Positions 1-9,164 of a DNA stretch of 64,000 bases are shown here, piece by piece. This stretch comes from a gamma proteobacterium symbiont of Ctena orbiculata (GTDB taxonomy: Bacteria; Pseudomonadota; Gammaproteobacteria; Chromatiales; Chromatiaceae), in assembly GCA_003058495.1 (NCBI GenBank), contig QBVC01000007.1, forward strand, positions 47,187 to 111,186, in the 5' to 3' direction. The notes below the pieces were generated by a model. It worked only from the letters and a program-made list of their open reading frames with translations, was not told the origin of the DNA and made no database searches. Position numbers and translations under genes: made by a program. Position 1 is the stretch's first letter, and the number at the start of each line of letters is the position of its first letter.

Positions 1-1
1 T

Positions 2-685
2 ACTGAATCCTCCCACAATCCAATATTGTCCTATACATTTGATGATGGGTATGTTGAGACTCTTGCAGTCGCTGATATATTGAGCGAATACAAACAGGCA
101 GCCACTGCCTATATCATCCCTGACGGCATAGATGAGCCGAATTACCTGACTCTCGATGATGTTGACAAGCTGGTGAAACTCGGTTGGGGAATCTCCTCAC
201 ATGACACCCTCCCGTTCACACAACGAACACCGGATGAGTTAAACAAGAGACTAAATGTCCTCAACAAATATTTCCAGGATAACAACCTTCAAAAAGCCAT
301 GCGCCACCTCGCTTACCCCCAGGGTGAGCAGAATAGATCCTATGTAGTACCGTTGGTCAGGTCAATGTATGACACCGCACGGACGGCAGGCGGCGGCATG
401 GAAACCCTACCGCCGGGTGATTTTGCGCTATTGAGGGCCTATAACGTCCTAAATACCACATCTGTGGAAGAACTACACAAACAGGTTGTTCAGGCAAAAA
501 AGAACAACCAGTGGTTGATCCTGATGTTCCACTACTTTCATGATCCCGAAAGCCCAGCTGAAACTCCTTTGTCATTTGATATCAATAAATTCAGGCAATT
601 CGTTGAGATCGTGTCAAATGAGGGAATCACGGTAACACCTGTTCATCAGGTTTATGAGATGTTCACTGAAACAAAAACACAATAA
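2..685 (+). CDS. Polysaccharide deacetylase family protein, 5' partial
   Basis: The frame is open from the window edge, so the N-terminus lies upstream; the stop is at 683-685. The protein carries a NodB-type (CE4) fold: TFDDGY near residue 11 of the visible part is motif 1 with the catalytic and metal Asp residues, and HLAYPQG and ILMFHYF fit the later motifs. The usual HxxxH zinc motif appears as SSHDTLPF, so the second His is replaced by Pro and metal binding may differ. Such enzymes remove acetyl groups from chitin-like, PNAG-like or peptidoglycan sugars outside the cytoplasm. The next gene, on the same strand, encodes a secreted beta-rich protein, which would suit an exopolysaccharide locus. 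Family assignment is firm, the substrate is unknown. Confidence 0.82.
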   Translation, partial: TESSHNPILSYTFDDGYVETLAVADILSEYKQAATAYIIPDGIDEPNYLTLDDVDKLVKLGWGISSHDTLPFTQRTPDELNKRLNVLNKYFQDNNLQKAMRHLAYPQGEQNRSYVVPLVRSMYDTARTAGGGMETLPPGDFALLRAYNVLNTTSVEELHKQVVQAKKNNQWLILMFHYFHDPESPAETPLSFDINKFRQFVEIVSNEGITVTPVHQVYEMFTETKTQ

Positions 686-731
686 GCAGTTATTTCACAC
701 ATCAGACATGTTCTATGTGAGCGAGAATACG

Positions 732-1565
732 ATGTCAAATAAATACATTTCCATATTGATTCTTTCGATAACACTCCTCCATGCAGCACCCGACTCCCTT
801 GCTGAAATCATGTTTAACACAGAAGGTGATACTTGGGGCGGATTACGCTATCCCTCCTCGCCGGAGGAACTTGAGCAGGACAATCTGATCCTGGAAGGCG
901 CAATCAATCAGAATTTCGCCGTTATCCCCCTATCCCCCAGCACCCGCATAAACTTTTTCTTGAAATTGGGCTACACCTTTGATGAAGAGCGTATCGATTA
1001 CAACAACAAACTGAGTCTAAGCCCCGGTTTTAAACTCACCCACACATTTTCAAACCATGGAAATATCTCCATCGGTGCGATGTATCAATACGAAAAGAGA
1101 CGCGTAACGGATACCGATGAGTCTGGTGACGTCTATTTCATCGATTGGTGGACCAGCTGGTCTCTCGAATGTATCTCTTGCGCCGAACAAGATCAAAATG
1201 GACCCCTTGGTTATCCCGGAAGTACCTGGGGAAATTTACGATATCCATCGGCATTAAGCGAAGAGGAGAAGGATGACCTTATACTGGAAGGCGCTGCTGA
1301 ACAGGGCATTGACTGGTCAAGGACTAAACTTGGAACCTTCAACACTTTCTTGGATGTGGCGTACAAGACCGACAACAAGGATATCGACTGGAATAACTCC
1401 GTCAAACTCGGCATCGGCCTGAAACTCACAAAACAAATAGCCAATAATGTTAGCTTGTCATACGGCATTAAGCACGTCAGCGAAAGACGGTGGATCAACG
1501 AGGATATCTGGAATCATGACATGACCGTATTCATGAGCTGGTGGAGTGGCTGGTCGGGCTTGTGA
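732..1565 (+). CDS. Secreted protein with two ~110-residue repeats, possible outer-membrane beta-barrel
   Basis: 277 residues. I chose ATG 732 because it is followed by a signal peptide (MSNKYISILILSITLLHA) ending near residue 24; the frame is open back to 654. The mature protein is a tandem duplication. Each unit opens with a TWGxLRYPS motif followed by acidic residues and LILEGA, continues with alternating aromatic/polar stretches typical of beta-strands, and closes with a WW(T/S)xWS motif. I do not recognise a named family with certainty. The pattern resembles the C-terminal barrel segments of exopolysaccharide export porins. It lies 46 bases after the deacetylase stop, so co-transcription and a role in polysaccharide export or anchoring are plausible inferences. 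Confidence 0.6.
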   Translation: MSNKYISILILSITLLHAAPDSLAEIMFNTEGDTWGGLRYPSSPEELEQDNLILEGAINQNFAVIPLSPSTRINFFLKLGYTFDEERIDYNNKLSLSPGFKLTHTFSNHGNISIGAMYQYEKRRVTDTDESGDVYFIDWWTSWSLECISCAEQDQNGPLGYPGSTWGNLRYPSALSEEEKDDLILEGAAEQGIDWSRTKLGTFNTFLDVAYKTDNKDIDWNNSVKLGIGLKLTKQIANNVSLSYGIKHVSERRWINEDIWNHDMTVFMSWWSGWSGL

Positions 1566-1600
1566 CCCGTTGTTTCGTTGCCACACAATATCTACCTCCT

Positions 1601-2278
1601 TCAATGCCAGGTGATTGGTGATGTCGTTACGATTTTCTTCCATGGACCGTCTGGAACATTCTCTTGTTCGACAAACTGCCAATCCACCGCATCAATGTCA
1701 GAAAGCCCCAAATAATCTCTAACCGCTGGTGATACATCCAACCCGACACCTCCGTTTATTTTGCTTTTTGGGGGGCTGTCACCAAAGACATAGTCAACAT
1801 CATCATATTCAAATGGACCTGCATCCTCCCATTGAGCATATGCAACTTTTGAGTCATGGATGATCATGATCCAGCGATTTTTGCACATCGACTCATCATC
1901 TCCCCATACTCTCTTATCCGAACTCCACGGTATACGATCATAAGCCGATTCTTTTCTACCGATCATACCAAAGTCGTTATAAGGCAGGGCAAAATAGAAG
2001 GGATTCTCCAAGGGGACGAATGCTGCCGGGTAAAAACCATCCCTATTGTTCGGATCATCAACTCCACCATAGTGCTCCGTCCACCTTATGTCCCAGGCAC
2101 TTGCGTAGTTGCTGATGTGGCGATTGTCACTGCTCTCGGCCTCACCCACCCAAAATACGGTAACCACAACATTTTTGTGTAGTGAATAGCCCGCTTGATC
2201 CGCAACCACTACATAGTTCGATACACATCCCAGCGAAGATGTGATTAAAAGCAGGATAATGGGTATATGCGGACTCAT
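1601..2278 (-). CDS. Conserved hypothetical lipoprotein
   Basis: 225 residues with an N-terminal hydrophobic stretch ending in a lipobox (SSLGC, Cys18), so the product is probably a periplasmic or outer-membrane lipoprotein. The body carries motifs I recognise as a conserved uncharacterised family: TVFWVGE near residue 40, ENPFYFALPYNDF, CKNRW, AYAQWEDAGPF, YVFG and LDVSPAVRDYLGL, ending in a Trp-rich segment. The conserved Asp, Trp and Cys residues suggest an enzyme-like or RlpA-like double-psi barrel fold, which is only a guess. Its start overlaps the stop of the upstream HD-hydrolase gene by four bases, so the two are translationally coupled. It is convergent with the two-repeat gene. Confidence 0.7.
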   Translation of the reverse strand: MSPHIPIILLLITSSLGCVSNYVVVADQAGYSLHKNVVVTVFWVGEAESSDNRHISNYASAWDIRWTEHYGGVDDPNNRDGFYPAAFVPLENPFYFALPYNDFGMIGRKESAYDRIPWSSDKRVWGDDESMCKNRWIMIIHDSKVAYAQWEDAGPFEYDDVDYVFGDSPPKSKINGGVGLDVSPAVRDYLGLSDIDAVDWQFVEQENVPDGPWKKIVTTSPITWH

Positions 2279-2814
2279 CCCCTGGGCCGCTTATCATAGA
2301 CCTCATCGAAAATGGCCTCGAGGATATCATGGGTGCCTCTCAGGCCATCGATCACCTCTTTGGCCCAGTCGAAATAGCCCTGCATTCTATCCAGTGACCA
2401 GCCGGCGGGCGGGCTTTTGTCGATGTCCCGCAGATTGGCTATCTTGTCCGCCAGCTTGACCAGCCTGGCCTGATACGACAGTTCGGGGGCGTGTTTTATC
2501 TGCAGCGCCTTGCGTTCCAGCTTCGGCAGGCTGCCGTCATCGGTCACCTCCATCACCAGGCCCGCCACGGTCAGTCCGAACTCCGCCTCGATCTCCTCCA
2601 CCGTGGTGTCGGTATCCTCTATGGTGTCATGGAGCAGCGCGGCTATCAGGGTTTCAGGATCGGTGACATCGCCTTCATTGACCAGGATGTCCACCAGGGT
2701 GATGGGGTGGTTGATATAGGGCGAGGCCTCGATGTCCTTGCGCCGCTGATGGCGATGCTTCTGGGTCGCAAAAGCCAGGGTTTTTATCAGCTGTTTCAGT
2801 TCCGGGCTATTCAT
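2275..2814 (-). CDS. HD-domain (p)ppGpp hydrolase-like protein, MESH1/RelA-SpoT HD family
   Basis: 179 residues, about the size of stand-alone small alarmone hydrolases. The metal-binding HD residues are visible: His in INHPITL near residue 36, the LLHDTIEDT motif near 61-69 (HD pair plus the ED of the hydrolase centre), and KLADKIANL near 122, the conserved Asp of the family. No synthetase, TGS or ACT domain follows, so this is a hydrolase-only protein, expected to remove the 3' pyrophosphate from (p)ppGpp or act on related nucleotides in the cytoplasm. It is the first gene of a two-gene minus-strand unit with the lipoprotein at 1601-2278. Confidence 0.8.
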   Translation of the reverse strand: MNSPELKQLIKTLAFATQKHRHQRRKDIEASPYINHPITLVDILVNEGDVTDPETLIAALLHDTIEDTDTTVEEIEAEFGLTVAGLVMEVTDDGSLPKLERKALQIKHAPELSYQARLVKLADKIANLRDIDKSPPAGWSLDRMQGYFDWAKEVIDGLRGTHDILEAIFDEVYDKRPRG

Positions 2815-2969
2815 GCATCTTCAGGGTTTGCCAATTCGATTATGATGTTGTTCATTCTGCATCGGTTTTATCTCAATTAACCACAGGGTTCTCAGAGGAT
2901 ATATGGAATCTGATGCCGACCGGACCGGTTTGGACCTGCAGATTTGTACCCTTGTGGGTCTTTCCCGGC

Positions 2970-5090
2970 TCAGGCTCGCTGCTTGCTGTCTCCAACCGTC
3001 AATTCCTGCTCAGCCGAGTGAAACTGTTCCATCAACGCCGTCTCCTCCTCCTTCAAATCGGGCTCTTCCAGGAGCCAGACGCTGAACAGCGAACCCCGAC
3101 CCGGATCGGAAAGTACGGTGATATCGCCGCCATATTTCTTTATCAGCCCATAGCTCACCGACAATCCCAGGCCGGTGCCCTCCCCTACCCGCTTGCTGGT
3201 ATGGAAGGGATTGAAAATCGATTCGATCTGCCGCTCCTCGATTCCCACACCGTTATCCTCCACCTCGATCACCACCCCTTTCTCTTCCCAGTCCGAGGTG
3301 GTCAGGGCGATGATGCCGCCCTGCTTGTCCAGGGCATGCACGGCATTGACGAACAGATTGACCAGCACCTGCTGCAACTCGTGGGGATTGATCTTGATCG
3401 GCCGCGTCGCCTTCAATTGCAGCGCTATTTCGAACTGCTTCTGTTTGCGCAGGTGGCGCACCAGGGCCAGGGTGTGCTGCACCACCTCGTTGACATCGAT
3501 CACCGAAGGCGTCTCCGAAATCTGGTCGGGTCGCGCATATTGCAGCAGATTGTTGATGATATCCTTGATGCGAAAGATCTGTTCGATGATCAGATCGATC
3601 TCGCCTTTCACCGGCGCCGCGCTGTCGCCCAACTCCGCCACCAGCAGGTCGAGATTGCCCAGCATCACCGCGGTGGGGTTGTTGATTTCATGGGCCACGC
3701 CGGCGGTGAGTTCACCCAGCGCCGCGAGCTTCTCGGCGGCGATCAGCTGGGCCCGGGTTTCACGCAGGATCTGAATGGTGGTCAACAGCTTCTCATTCTT
3801 CAGCTTCAGTTCCGCGGTGCGCTCCTCCACCTTCTCTTCCAACTGATCGGCCCACTGCTGAACCTGGAGATTGCGCTCCTGCAGCAGATCGAGCAGGAGA
3901 TCGAACTCGTTCGCCAGGACACCGATCTCATCCACGGATGAGATCCTGCCGATGCGCTTGGTGTAGCCCTCCCGGGTCGCACGCACCACCGCCATCATCA
4001 TCTCGAGGGGCTTGAAGATCGATTTCGCGCCGCTGATGGATAGAATCGATGAGAACAGCATCAGCGCCAGAAACAGCAGGACCAACACCCCCAGCGCCTG
4101 CCACAGGGCATTTCGCGAGGGGGATTCCAGGAAACCGGCATAGAGCATACCGACCCGTTCACCGCTGACATCGATAATCGGCTGATAGGCCGAGATGTAC
4201 CAGTCGTTGACGACGAAGGCGCGGTCAATCCACTTTTCGCCGTGGTCCAGCACCTGGGTCCGGACCTCGTCGGAGACCCGGGTGCCCAGCGCCCGCTGAT
4301 TGGGCGTGCGCGGCACATTGGTGGTGATCCTCACATCGTCGAGAAAGACCGTGACCGTACCGATACTCCCCTTGGGCAGGCTGCCCGGGCCATAGACCAG
4401 GTCGCGTATGGTGTCGACGAACTTGAAATTACCGTTCAACAGCACCCCGCCATCGAGCGCTGCAATCACCTGGCCGCGGGAGTTCTTGACCGGATAGAGG
4501 GCGCGAATCATCATGCCGCGGTTCTCCACGAGACGCTGGGTGGGCCTCGCCCGGGGGGTATCCAGCAGCGGCAGCTCGACCTGTTTGGCCAAGCCGTACG
4601 CTTGCTGTTCCAGTGCATCCGCACTGAAGATCTCTATCTCCACCCTAGGCTGTCCCTGCAGCGCGACCAGCAGCGAGGGAGAGGGATGCCCCCGTTTTTC
4701 GACTTCGCCATAGGGAAGGAAGAGGCGTTTTGCATCGGTCCCGAGCAGATGCAGATAACTGAAACCGGCCGATCTGCGCAGCGCATCCAGCTGTTCATTG
4801 ATGACGAGACCGCTTCTCGATTCGAGGGCGGTGTAGAACACGTGCGACTCCGCAAGCCGCCCCAGGGTGTTCAGGTAGTCCTCCTGGAGGCGATGAAAGT
4901 TGTCTTCCGCCACCGAGAGATCGGTGCTGACCTTGATAAAGAGCTGCTCGTAACTGAATTCGGATCCCCAGTAGATGGCCAGCGCCAGGGCGATGGGCAT
5001 GATAAGGAGAATCGGGAACAGCACCAGGGCCAACAGCTTATAGCGTAAGCTGCTGCGGATTGCCTGAATGAATCTGAGTAGCGGATTCAA
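2970..5090 (-). CDS. Sensor histidine kinase with periplasmic Cache domain and HAMP
   Basis: 706 residues. A first transmembrane helix (about 19-41) and a second (about 329-351) enclose a roughly 285-residue periplasmic region that looks like a double-Cache sensor. A HAMP segment follows (352-410), then a coiled coil, a HisKA domain with the phospho-acceptor at His467 (GVAHEINNP), and an HATPase domain with DNGVGI and GEGTGLGLS ATP-binding boxes. It lies 29 bases downstream of the NtrC-type regulator on the same strand, so the pair is one two-component system. The divergent tup/mob/moe operon with a sigma-54 promoter suggests that it senses metal oxyanions or a related signal; this is inference. 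Confidence 0.85.
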   Translation of the reverse strand: MNPLLRFIQAIRSSLRYKLLALVLFPILLIMPIALALAIYWGSEFSYEQLFIKVSTDLSVAEDNFHRLQEDYLNTLGRLAESHVFYTALESRSGLVINEQLDALRRSAGFSYLHLLGTDAKRLFLPYGEVEKRGHPSPSLLVALQGQPRVEIEIFSADALEQQAYGLAKQVELPLLDTPRARPTQRLVENRGMMIRALYPVKNSRGQVIAALDGGVLLNGNFKFVDTIRDLVYGPGSLPKGSIGTVTVFLDDVRITTNVPRTPNQRALGTRVSDEVRTQVLDHGEKWIDRAFVVNDWYISAYQPIIDVSGERVGMLYAGFLESPSRNALWQALGVLVLLFLALMLFSSILSISGAKSIFKPLEMMMAVVRATREGYTKRIGRISSVDEIGVLANEFDLLLDLLQERNLQVQQWADQLEEKVEERTAELKLKNEKLLTTIQILRETRAQLIAAEKLAALGELTAGVAHEINNPTAVMLGNLDLLVAELGDSAAPVKGEIDLIIEQIFRIKDIINNLLQYARPDQISETPSVIDVNEVVQHTLALVRHLRKQKQFEIALQLKATRPIKINPHELQQVLVNLFVNAVHALDKQGGIIALTTSDWEEKGVVIEVEDNGVGIEERQIESIFNPFHTSKRVGEGTGLGLSVSYGLIKKYGGDITVLSDPGRGSLFSVWLLEEPDLKEEETALMEQFHSAEQELTVGDSKQRA

Positions 5091-5119
5091 AGCGCCAGCT
5101 TAGGGCCCGGTCACAGGCC

Positions 5120-6532
5120 CTACTTGACACCCCAGGCCTGGGTCTTGCGTTCCAAGGTCTTGCGCGAGATGCCGAGCACACGGGCCGCCGCCGACTTGTT
5201 GCCGCCCTCGAGGTCGAGCACCTTGAGAATATGCTGCTTCTCTATCGCCTCCAGCAGCAGGGTCTTGGCGGGGTCGAAAGGCGCCGATTGAGCGCCCACG
5301 GCCTCCGAACCTATCATGCAGAGACTGGGCGACTTGTTCAGCAACAGGCAGCGCTCGATCACGTTTTTCAGCTCACGCACGTTGCCTGGCCAGTCATAGT
5401 CAAGCAGTCTGACCAGATCGGCCTCCCCCATCTGCGGCGGGGTGATGCCCAGCTCCGCGGAGAGGGTCTCGACGAAGTGTTTCACCAACAGGGGGATATC
5501 CTCCTTGCGTTCACGCAGCGCAGGTATGCGCAGAGAGAGGACATTCAAGCGATAGTAGAGATCTTCACGAAAATCACCGCTGCGCACCTCCTGTTCAAGA
5601 TCACGGTTGCTGGCGGCGATGATGCGCACATCCACCGGCACCTCGCGGTTCGAACCGACGGGACGGATGGTCCTCTCCTCCAGGGCGCGCAGCAGATGGG
5701 CCTGCATGCTCAACGGCATCTCGCCGATCTCATCGAGAAAGAGGGTGCCGCCGTTGGCGTAGGTGAAGAGGCCGTCACGGGAGAGATGGGCGCCGGTAAA
5801 GGCACCCTTGACATGGCCGAACAGCTCGCTTTCCAGCAGCTCGGCGGTCATGGCGCCGCAGTTGACCGGGACAAAGCTGCCCGATCTGCCGCTTATCTCG
5901 TGAATCGCCCGGGCCGCAAGCTCCTTACCGGTGCCCGATTCACCTTCGATCAATACGGTGGAGGGCATGGGGGCGACCCGCTTGATCACGCCGCAGAGGT
6001 TCTTCATCTGCTGACATTGACCCACCATCCCCGAGCTGTCATAGATCTGCTCCACCTGGCGGCGCAGCACGAAGTTTTCACGCTGCATCTTCTGCCGTTC
6101 GAGATAGCGCTCCACCGCGGTGATCATCTGCTCCATGCGAAACGGCTTGAGAATGAAATCCTCGGCCCCCGCGCGCAGTGCGGCGATTGCCGTCTCCATG
6201 TCGGCATGGGCGGTCATGAAGATCACGCCGGTGACGCCGCCCTGCTCACGCAATTCCCTCACCCACTCCACTCCGCCGACCTGGCCGGGAAGCCGGATAT
6301 CGGTAATGATGAGATCGAAATGGCAGTGCTGCCTCAGCTCTTCGGCGGTGGCGACATCCTCGGCGGTCTCCACCAGGCCAAAATATTTACGCAATCCCTT
6401 CTGCAGAAAACTGCGTATGCCCGGCTCGTCATCGACGATGAGAACGGACGCCATGCGGACCGGCGCGCCCTCCTTGATGAAGGGTTGTTTACTCTCGATC
6501 CTCGCCTCTAGTTCTTCTGCTTTTATATTCAT
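5120..6532 (-). CDS. Sigma-54-dependent NtrC-family response regulator
   Basis: 470 residues. Receiver domain about 28-145 with acidic pocket D34/D35, phospho-acceptor D78 (ITDIRLPG) and K129. AAA+ domain about 165-400 with Walker A GESGTGKE (197-204), the sigma-54 contact loop GAFTGA (243-248) and Walker B LFLDEIGE. A Fis-type helix-turn-helix ends the protein (AAARVLGISRKTLERK). A start at Met27 would also give a complete receiver. It is the first gene of the regulator-kinase pair and diverges from tupA. A near-perfect -24/-12 promoter upstream of tupA makes activation of tupABC-mobAB-moeA its most likely job. Family certainty is high, the target is inferred. Confidence 0.88.
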   Translation of the reverse strand: MNIKAEELEARIESKQPFIKEGAPVRMASVLIVDDEPGIRSFLQKGLRKYFGLVETAEDVATAEELRQHCHFDLIITDIRLPGQVGGVEWVRELREQGGVTGVIFMTAHADMETAIAALRAGAEDFILKPFRMEQMITAVERYLERQKMQRENFVLRRQVEQIYDSSGMVGQCQQMKNLCGVIKRVAPMPSTVLIEGESGTGKELAARAIHEISGRSGSFVPVNCGAMTAELLESELFGHVKGAFTGAHLSRDGLFTYANGGTLFLDEIGEMPLSMQAHLLRALEERTIRPVGSNREVPVDVRIIAASNRDLEQEVRSGDFREDLYYRLNVLSLRIPALRERKEDIPLLVKHFVETLSAELGITPPQMGEADLVRLLDYDWPGNVRELKNVIERCLLLNKSPSLCMIGSEAVGAQSAPFDPAKTLLLEAIEKQHILKVLDLEGGNKSAAARVLGISRKTLERKTQAWGVK

Positions 6533-6682
6533 CGGTTGTTCCAGTCTTCTGGGGCCTGTTGACGCTAACCCAAACGGCCCTGGCTATCGCTTGCTGAATC
6601 CGGCACTGCACGACCAGGCCTGGTTGTGGGTCAAAATGACTAAACCTCTCCCTGGGAGTTTGCGACCATTTGTCTCACCAAA

Positions 6683-6711
6683 GGCAGCCAAGCCCCTCCA
6701 AATCGGCTGCC
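6683..6711. promoter_or_regulatory. Candidate activator-binding inverted repeat upstream of the sigma-54 promoter
   Basis: GGCAGCC at 6683-6689 and its exact reverse complement GGCTGCC at 6705-6711 are centred about 130 bases upstream of the -24 element, a usual distance for NtrC-type enhancer sites. The two half-sites are 22 bases apart (about two helical turns). A second, smaller palindrome GTCAAAATGAC lies at 6630-6640. Neither has been matched to a known regulator motif, so this is a candidate only. Confidence 0.35.
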
Positions 6712-6825
6712 AAACCGCCATTGAACTCCAATTTTTTCACTTTATTCCCAATAACACTCATAGAGTAGACAAAAGAAAACCAGATACTACTCCATTTGGC
6801 GATCCCGGCGGACCAGTGACAATTA

Positions 6826-6841
6826 TGGCACTTCTTTTGCA
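6826..6841 (+). promoter_or_regulatory. Sigma-54 (RpoN) promoter for the tup-mob-moe operon
   Basis: TGGCAC at 6826-6831, five bases, then TTGCA at 6837-6841 matches the -24/-12 consensus TGGCAC-N5-TTGCW exactly; the invariant GG (6827-6828) and GC (6839-6840) are 12 bases apart. Transcription would start near 6852, about 30 bases before the tupA ATG at 6884. It faces away from the divergently transcribed NtrC-type activator gene. Confidence 0.8.
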
Positions 6842-6883
6842 GTCGATTGTAACCATAAAACAACAAACCGAGGCATTTACCCT

Positions 6884-7744
6884 ATGTTAAGTCGTATTTT
6901 TCTATATTTTGCCCGTTTTCTCACCCTTGCCATTCTGTTAACTATTGGCACCAGCCAGGCGGAAACTGTTCAAAAACAGACCATCCGCCTGGCAACGACA
7001 ACCAGTACCGACAACTCCGGCCTGCTGGCCGATCTGCTGCCGGCCTTCACCGATGCCACGGGCTATCCCGTTCACGTCATCGCCGTGGGCACGGGCAAGG
7101 CGTTGCGCATGGGGCGAGACGGGGATGTGGATCTGGTCCTGGTGCACGCCCGCGCCGCGGAGGACAGATTTGTCGCCCAAGGCCATGGGGTGAAACGCTA
7201 CGGCGTGATGTACAACGACTTCGTGCTGATCGGACCGGCCGAGGATCCCGCCGGCATCGCCGCGGCCAGGGACGCCGTAGCGGCATTGAAAGCCATCGCC
7301 CGGCACAAGGCAAGCTTCATCTCCCGCGGAGACGATTCCGGCACCCACAAGAAGGAACTCGGACTCTGGAAAGAGAGCGCCATCAAGCCCGAGGGAGATT
7401 GGTATCGTGAAGTGGGCCAGGGTATGGGCAAGGTGATTCAGATCGCCTCCGAGATGGAGGCCTACACCCTGACCGACAGGGGGACGTGGCTTGCCTATCA
7501 GGAGAAATCGCCGCTGCGGATCCGCTTCCAGGGTGATCCCCTGCTGTTCAATCCCTACGGCATTATCGCGGTGAGCCCGGAACGCTATCCCGATATCAAT
7601 CACCGGGGCGCCAATGCCTTGATCAAATGGATGATTTCACCCCAGGGCCAGGAGCGGATCGGCAACTTCAGGATCGGCGACAACAGACTCTTCACCCCTT
7701 CGGCCGATGCCGGGGAGTTTGCCTCTTTCAATCGTGACCACTGA
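6884..7744 (+). CDS. tupA: Tungstate/molybdate ABC transporter, substrate-binding protein
   Basis: 286 residues with a signal peptide to about residue 26. The mature N-terminus LATTTSTDNSGLL (residues 36-48) contains the TTTS motif that coordinates the oxyanion in TupA-type binding proteins, and the length fits the family. RGDDSGTHKKE and the DRGTW region also match. The protein should capture tungstate (or molybdate) in the periplasm and deliver it to TupB. The stop shares a base with the tupB start (7744), so translation is coupled. It is the first gene of a six-gene operon behind the sigma-54 promoter. Tungstate versus molybdate specificity cannot be read from the sequence alone. Confidence 0.87.
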   Translation: MLSRIFLYFARFLTLAILLTIGTSQAETVQKQTIRLATTTSTDNSGLLADLLPAFTDATGYPVHVIAVGTGKALRMGRDGDVDLVLVHARAAEDRFVAQGHGVKRYGVMYNDFVLIGPAEDPAGIAAARDAVAALKAIARHKASFISRGDDSGTHKKELGLWKESAIKPEGDWYREVGQGMGKVIQIASEMEAYTLTDRGTWLAYQEKSPLRIRFQGDPLLFNPYGIIAVSPERYPDINHRGANALIKWMISPQGQERIGNFRIGDNRLFTPSADAGEFASFNRDH

Positions 7745-8445
7745 TGGAATCACTCAGCGACACCACCCTTGCGGCGCTTCATCTGCTGTTCAGCGGCAAC
7801 CGGGAGTTGTGGGAGATCATCGCCATATCCTTTCGCGTCTCCGGTGTCGCCATCCTGGTGGCGACGCCGCCGGCGCTGATGGTGGCGTTTATCCTTACCT
7901 ACAAACGCTTTCCCGGCCGCCGTCTGCTGATCTCCATAAACTCGACCTTTCTCTCGGTACCGGCGGTGGTGGTGGGGCTGACCTTTTTCATTCTGCTCTC
8001 GAGGCAGGGACCCCTGGGGGAGTGGAAGCTGCTGTTCACCCAGACCGCGATGGTGCTTGGACAGATAACCCTCGCCTTTCCGATCCTGGTGGCGATGGGG
8101 CATTCGGCACTGCAGGCCTCCGACATCCGTGCCTGGGAGACATCCCGCACCCTGGGCGCCAATCCGCTGCGGGCGCTCTTCACCGTGATGCGCGAGGCGC
8201 GCTTCGGACTGATGGCGGCGCTCCTTGCCGCCTTCGGCCGCATCATTGCCGAAGTCGGCGCATCGATGATGCTCGGCGGCAACATCCTCCACTATACGCG
8301 CAATATACCCACCGCAATCGCCCTGGAATCGAGCAAGGGCGAATTCGCCCAGGGAATCGCCCTGGGTCTGGTATTATTGACCCTTGCATTCTCACTCAAC
8401 GCCCTGTTGCAACATATTCAGGGCAAGGGGCAGCCAGCCACATGA
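7744..8445 (+). CDS. tupB: Tungstate/molybdate ABC transporter, permease
   Basis: 233 residues, five to six hydrophobic helices, typical of the single permease of TupBC transporters. The cytoplasmic EAA-type loop that contacts the ATPase is seen around ASDIRAWETSRTLGANPLRA, followed by the conserved GRIIAEVGASMMLGGNI stretch. It forms a homodimeric channel in the inner membrane with TupC. The last bases (ATGA at 8442-8445) overlap the tupC start, so the genes are translationally coupled. The high identity-like match to the family pattern leaves little doubt about the assignment. Confidence 0.87.
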   Translation: MESLSDTTLAALHLLFSGNRELWEIIAISFRVSGVAILVATPPALMVAFILTYKRFPGRRLLISINSTFLSVPAVVVGLTFFILLSRQGPLGEWKLLFTQTAMVLGQITLAFPILVAMGHSALQASDIRAWETSRTLGANPLRALFTVMREARFGLMAALLAAFGRIIAEVGASMMLGGNILHYTRNIPTAIALESSKGEFAQGIALGLVLLTLAFSLNALLQHIQGKGQPAT

Positions 8446-9164
8446 GCGATCGGCCCATTCTCGACGTCTCCGCTCTCACCAAGCGCTTCGCCAAAAGGGC
8501 GCTGCTGGACAGTGTCGATATCTCCCTCCACCGGGGCGAGTGTGTTCTCCTGACCGGCGGCAACGGTGCCGGCAAGACCACCCTGTTGCGCATTCTTTCC
8601 GGTCTTGAAAGGCCGGACAGCTGCGGCATATCCATCGCCGCCGACACCCCCAGAAGCTGGCGTCGATGCAGGCATGATCTGCACAACCGGATTCTCTACC
8701 TGCACCAACACCCCTACATGTTCGACGGCTCGGTGAGATACAACCTCGGTTACGCCCTGCCCAGCGGTTTGAACAAACCATTGAAACGGCGCCTGATCGA
8801 CGCCGCCATCGAGTGGGCCGAACTCGGTCACCTCCATGACACACCGGCCAAATCCCTCTCCGGCGGTGAGCGGCAACGGGTATCCCTGGCACGGGCCAGG
8901 CTGAGAAACCCGCAGATCCTGCTCCTCGATGAACCCACCGCCAACCTGGACCAGGAGGCGAGACAGCGCACCCTGGACCTGCTTAACTCATTCAAAGAGC
9001 AGGGTATTGCCCTGCTCCTCGCGAGTCACGATCCACTACACTTCTCTTCATTGATCGACCGCCATATCCATCTCTATGAGGGCCGCTTGATCGCGATCGA
9101 GGAAGAGAAGCTGATGTCGATGCCATCGCCAAACAACGAGACCGCGCTCAGGAGTACGGCATGA
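8442..9164 (+). CDS. tupC: Tungstate/molybdate ABC transporter, ATP-binding protein
   Basis: 240 residues; the start ATG 8442 overlaps the tupB stop (the same frame is open further upstream inside tupB, but that part is not coding). Walker A GGNGAGKT (39-46), signature LSGGERQRVSLARA, Walker B ILLLDEPTANLD and the switch His in LLASHD are all present. It powers tungstate import with TupB. A four-base ATGA overlap at 9161-9164 couples it to mobA, which links metal import directly to cofactor synthesis. Confidence 0.88.
   Translation: MSDRPILDVSALTKRFAKRALLDSVDISLHRGECVLLTGGNGAGKTTLLRILSGLERPDSCGISIAADTPRSWRRCRHDLHNRILYLHQHPYMFDGSVRYNLGYALPSGLNKPLKRRLIDAAIEWAELGHLHDTPAKSLSGGERQRVSLARARLRNPQILLLDEPTANLDQEARQRTLDLLNSFKEQGIALLLASHDPLHFSSLIDRHIHLYEGRLIAIEEEKLMSMPSPNNETALRSTA

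Noticed and set aside
2913..3941. Long plus-strand frame (342 codons) opposite the sensor kinase
   Set aside because: It mirrors a clear histidine kinase on the other strand; the encoded sequence is His/Gln/Leu-rich as usual for antisense frames in GC-rich DNA.
5231..6511. Long plus-strand frame (426 codons) opposite the NtrC-type regulator
   Set aside because: Antisense of an intact AAA+ regulator; no motif and no ribosome-binding site.
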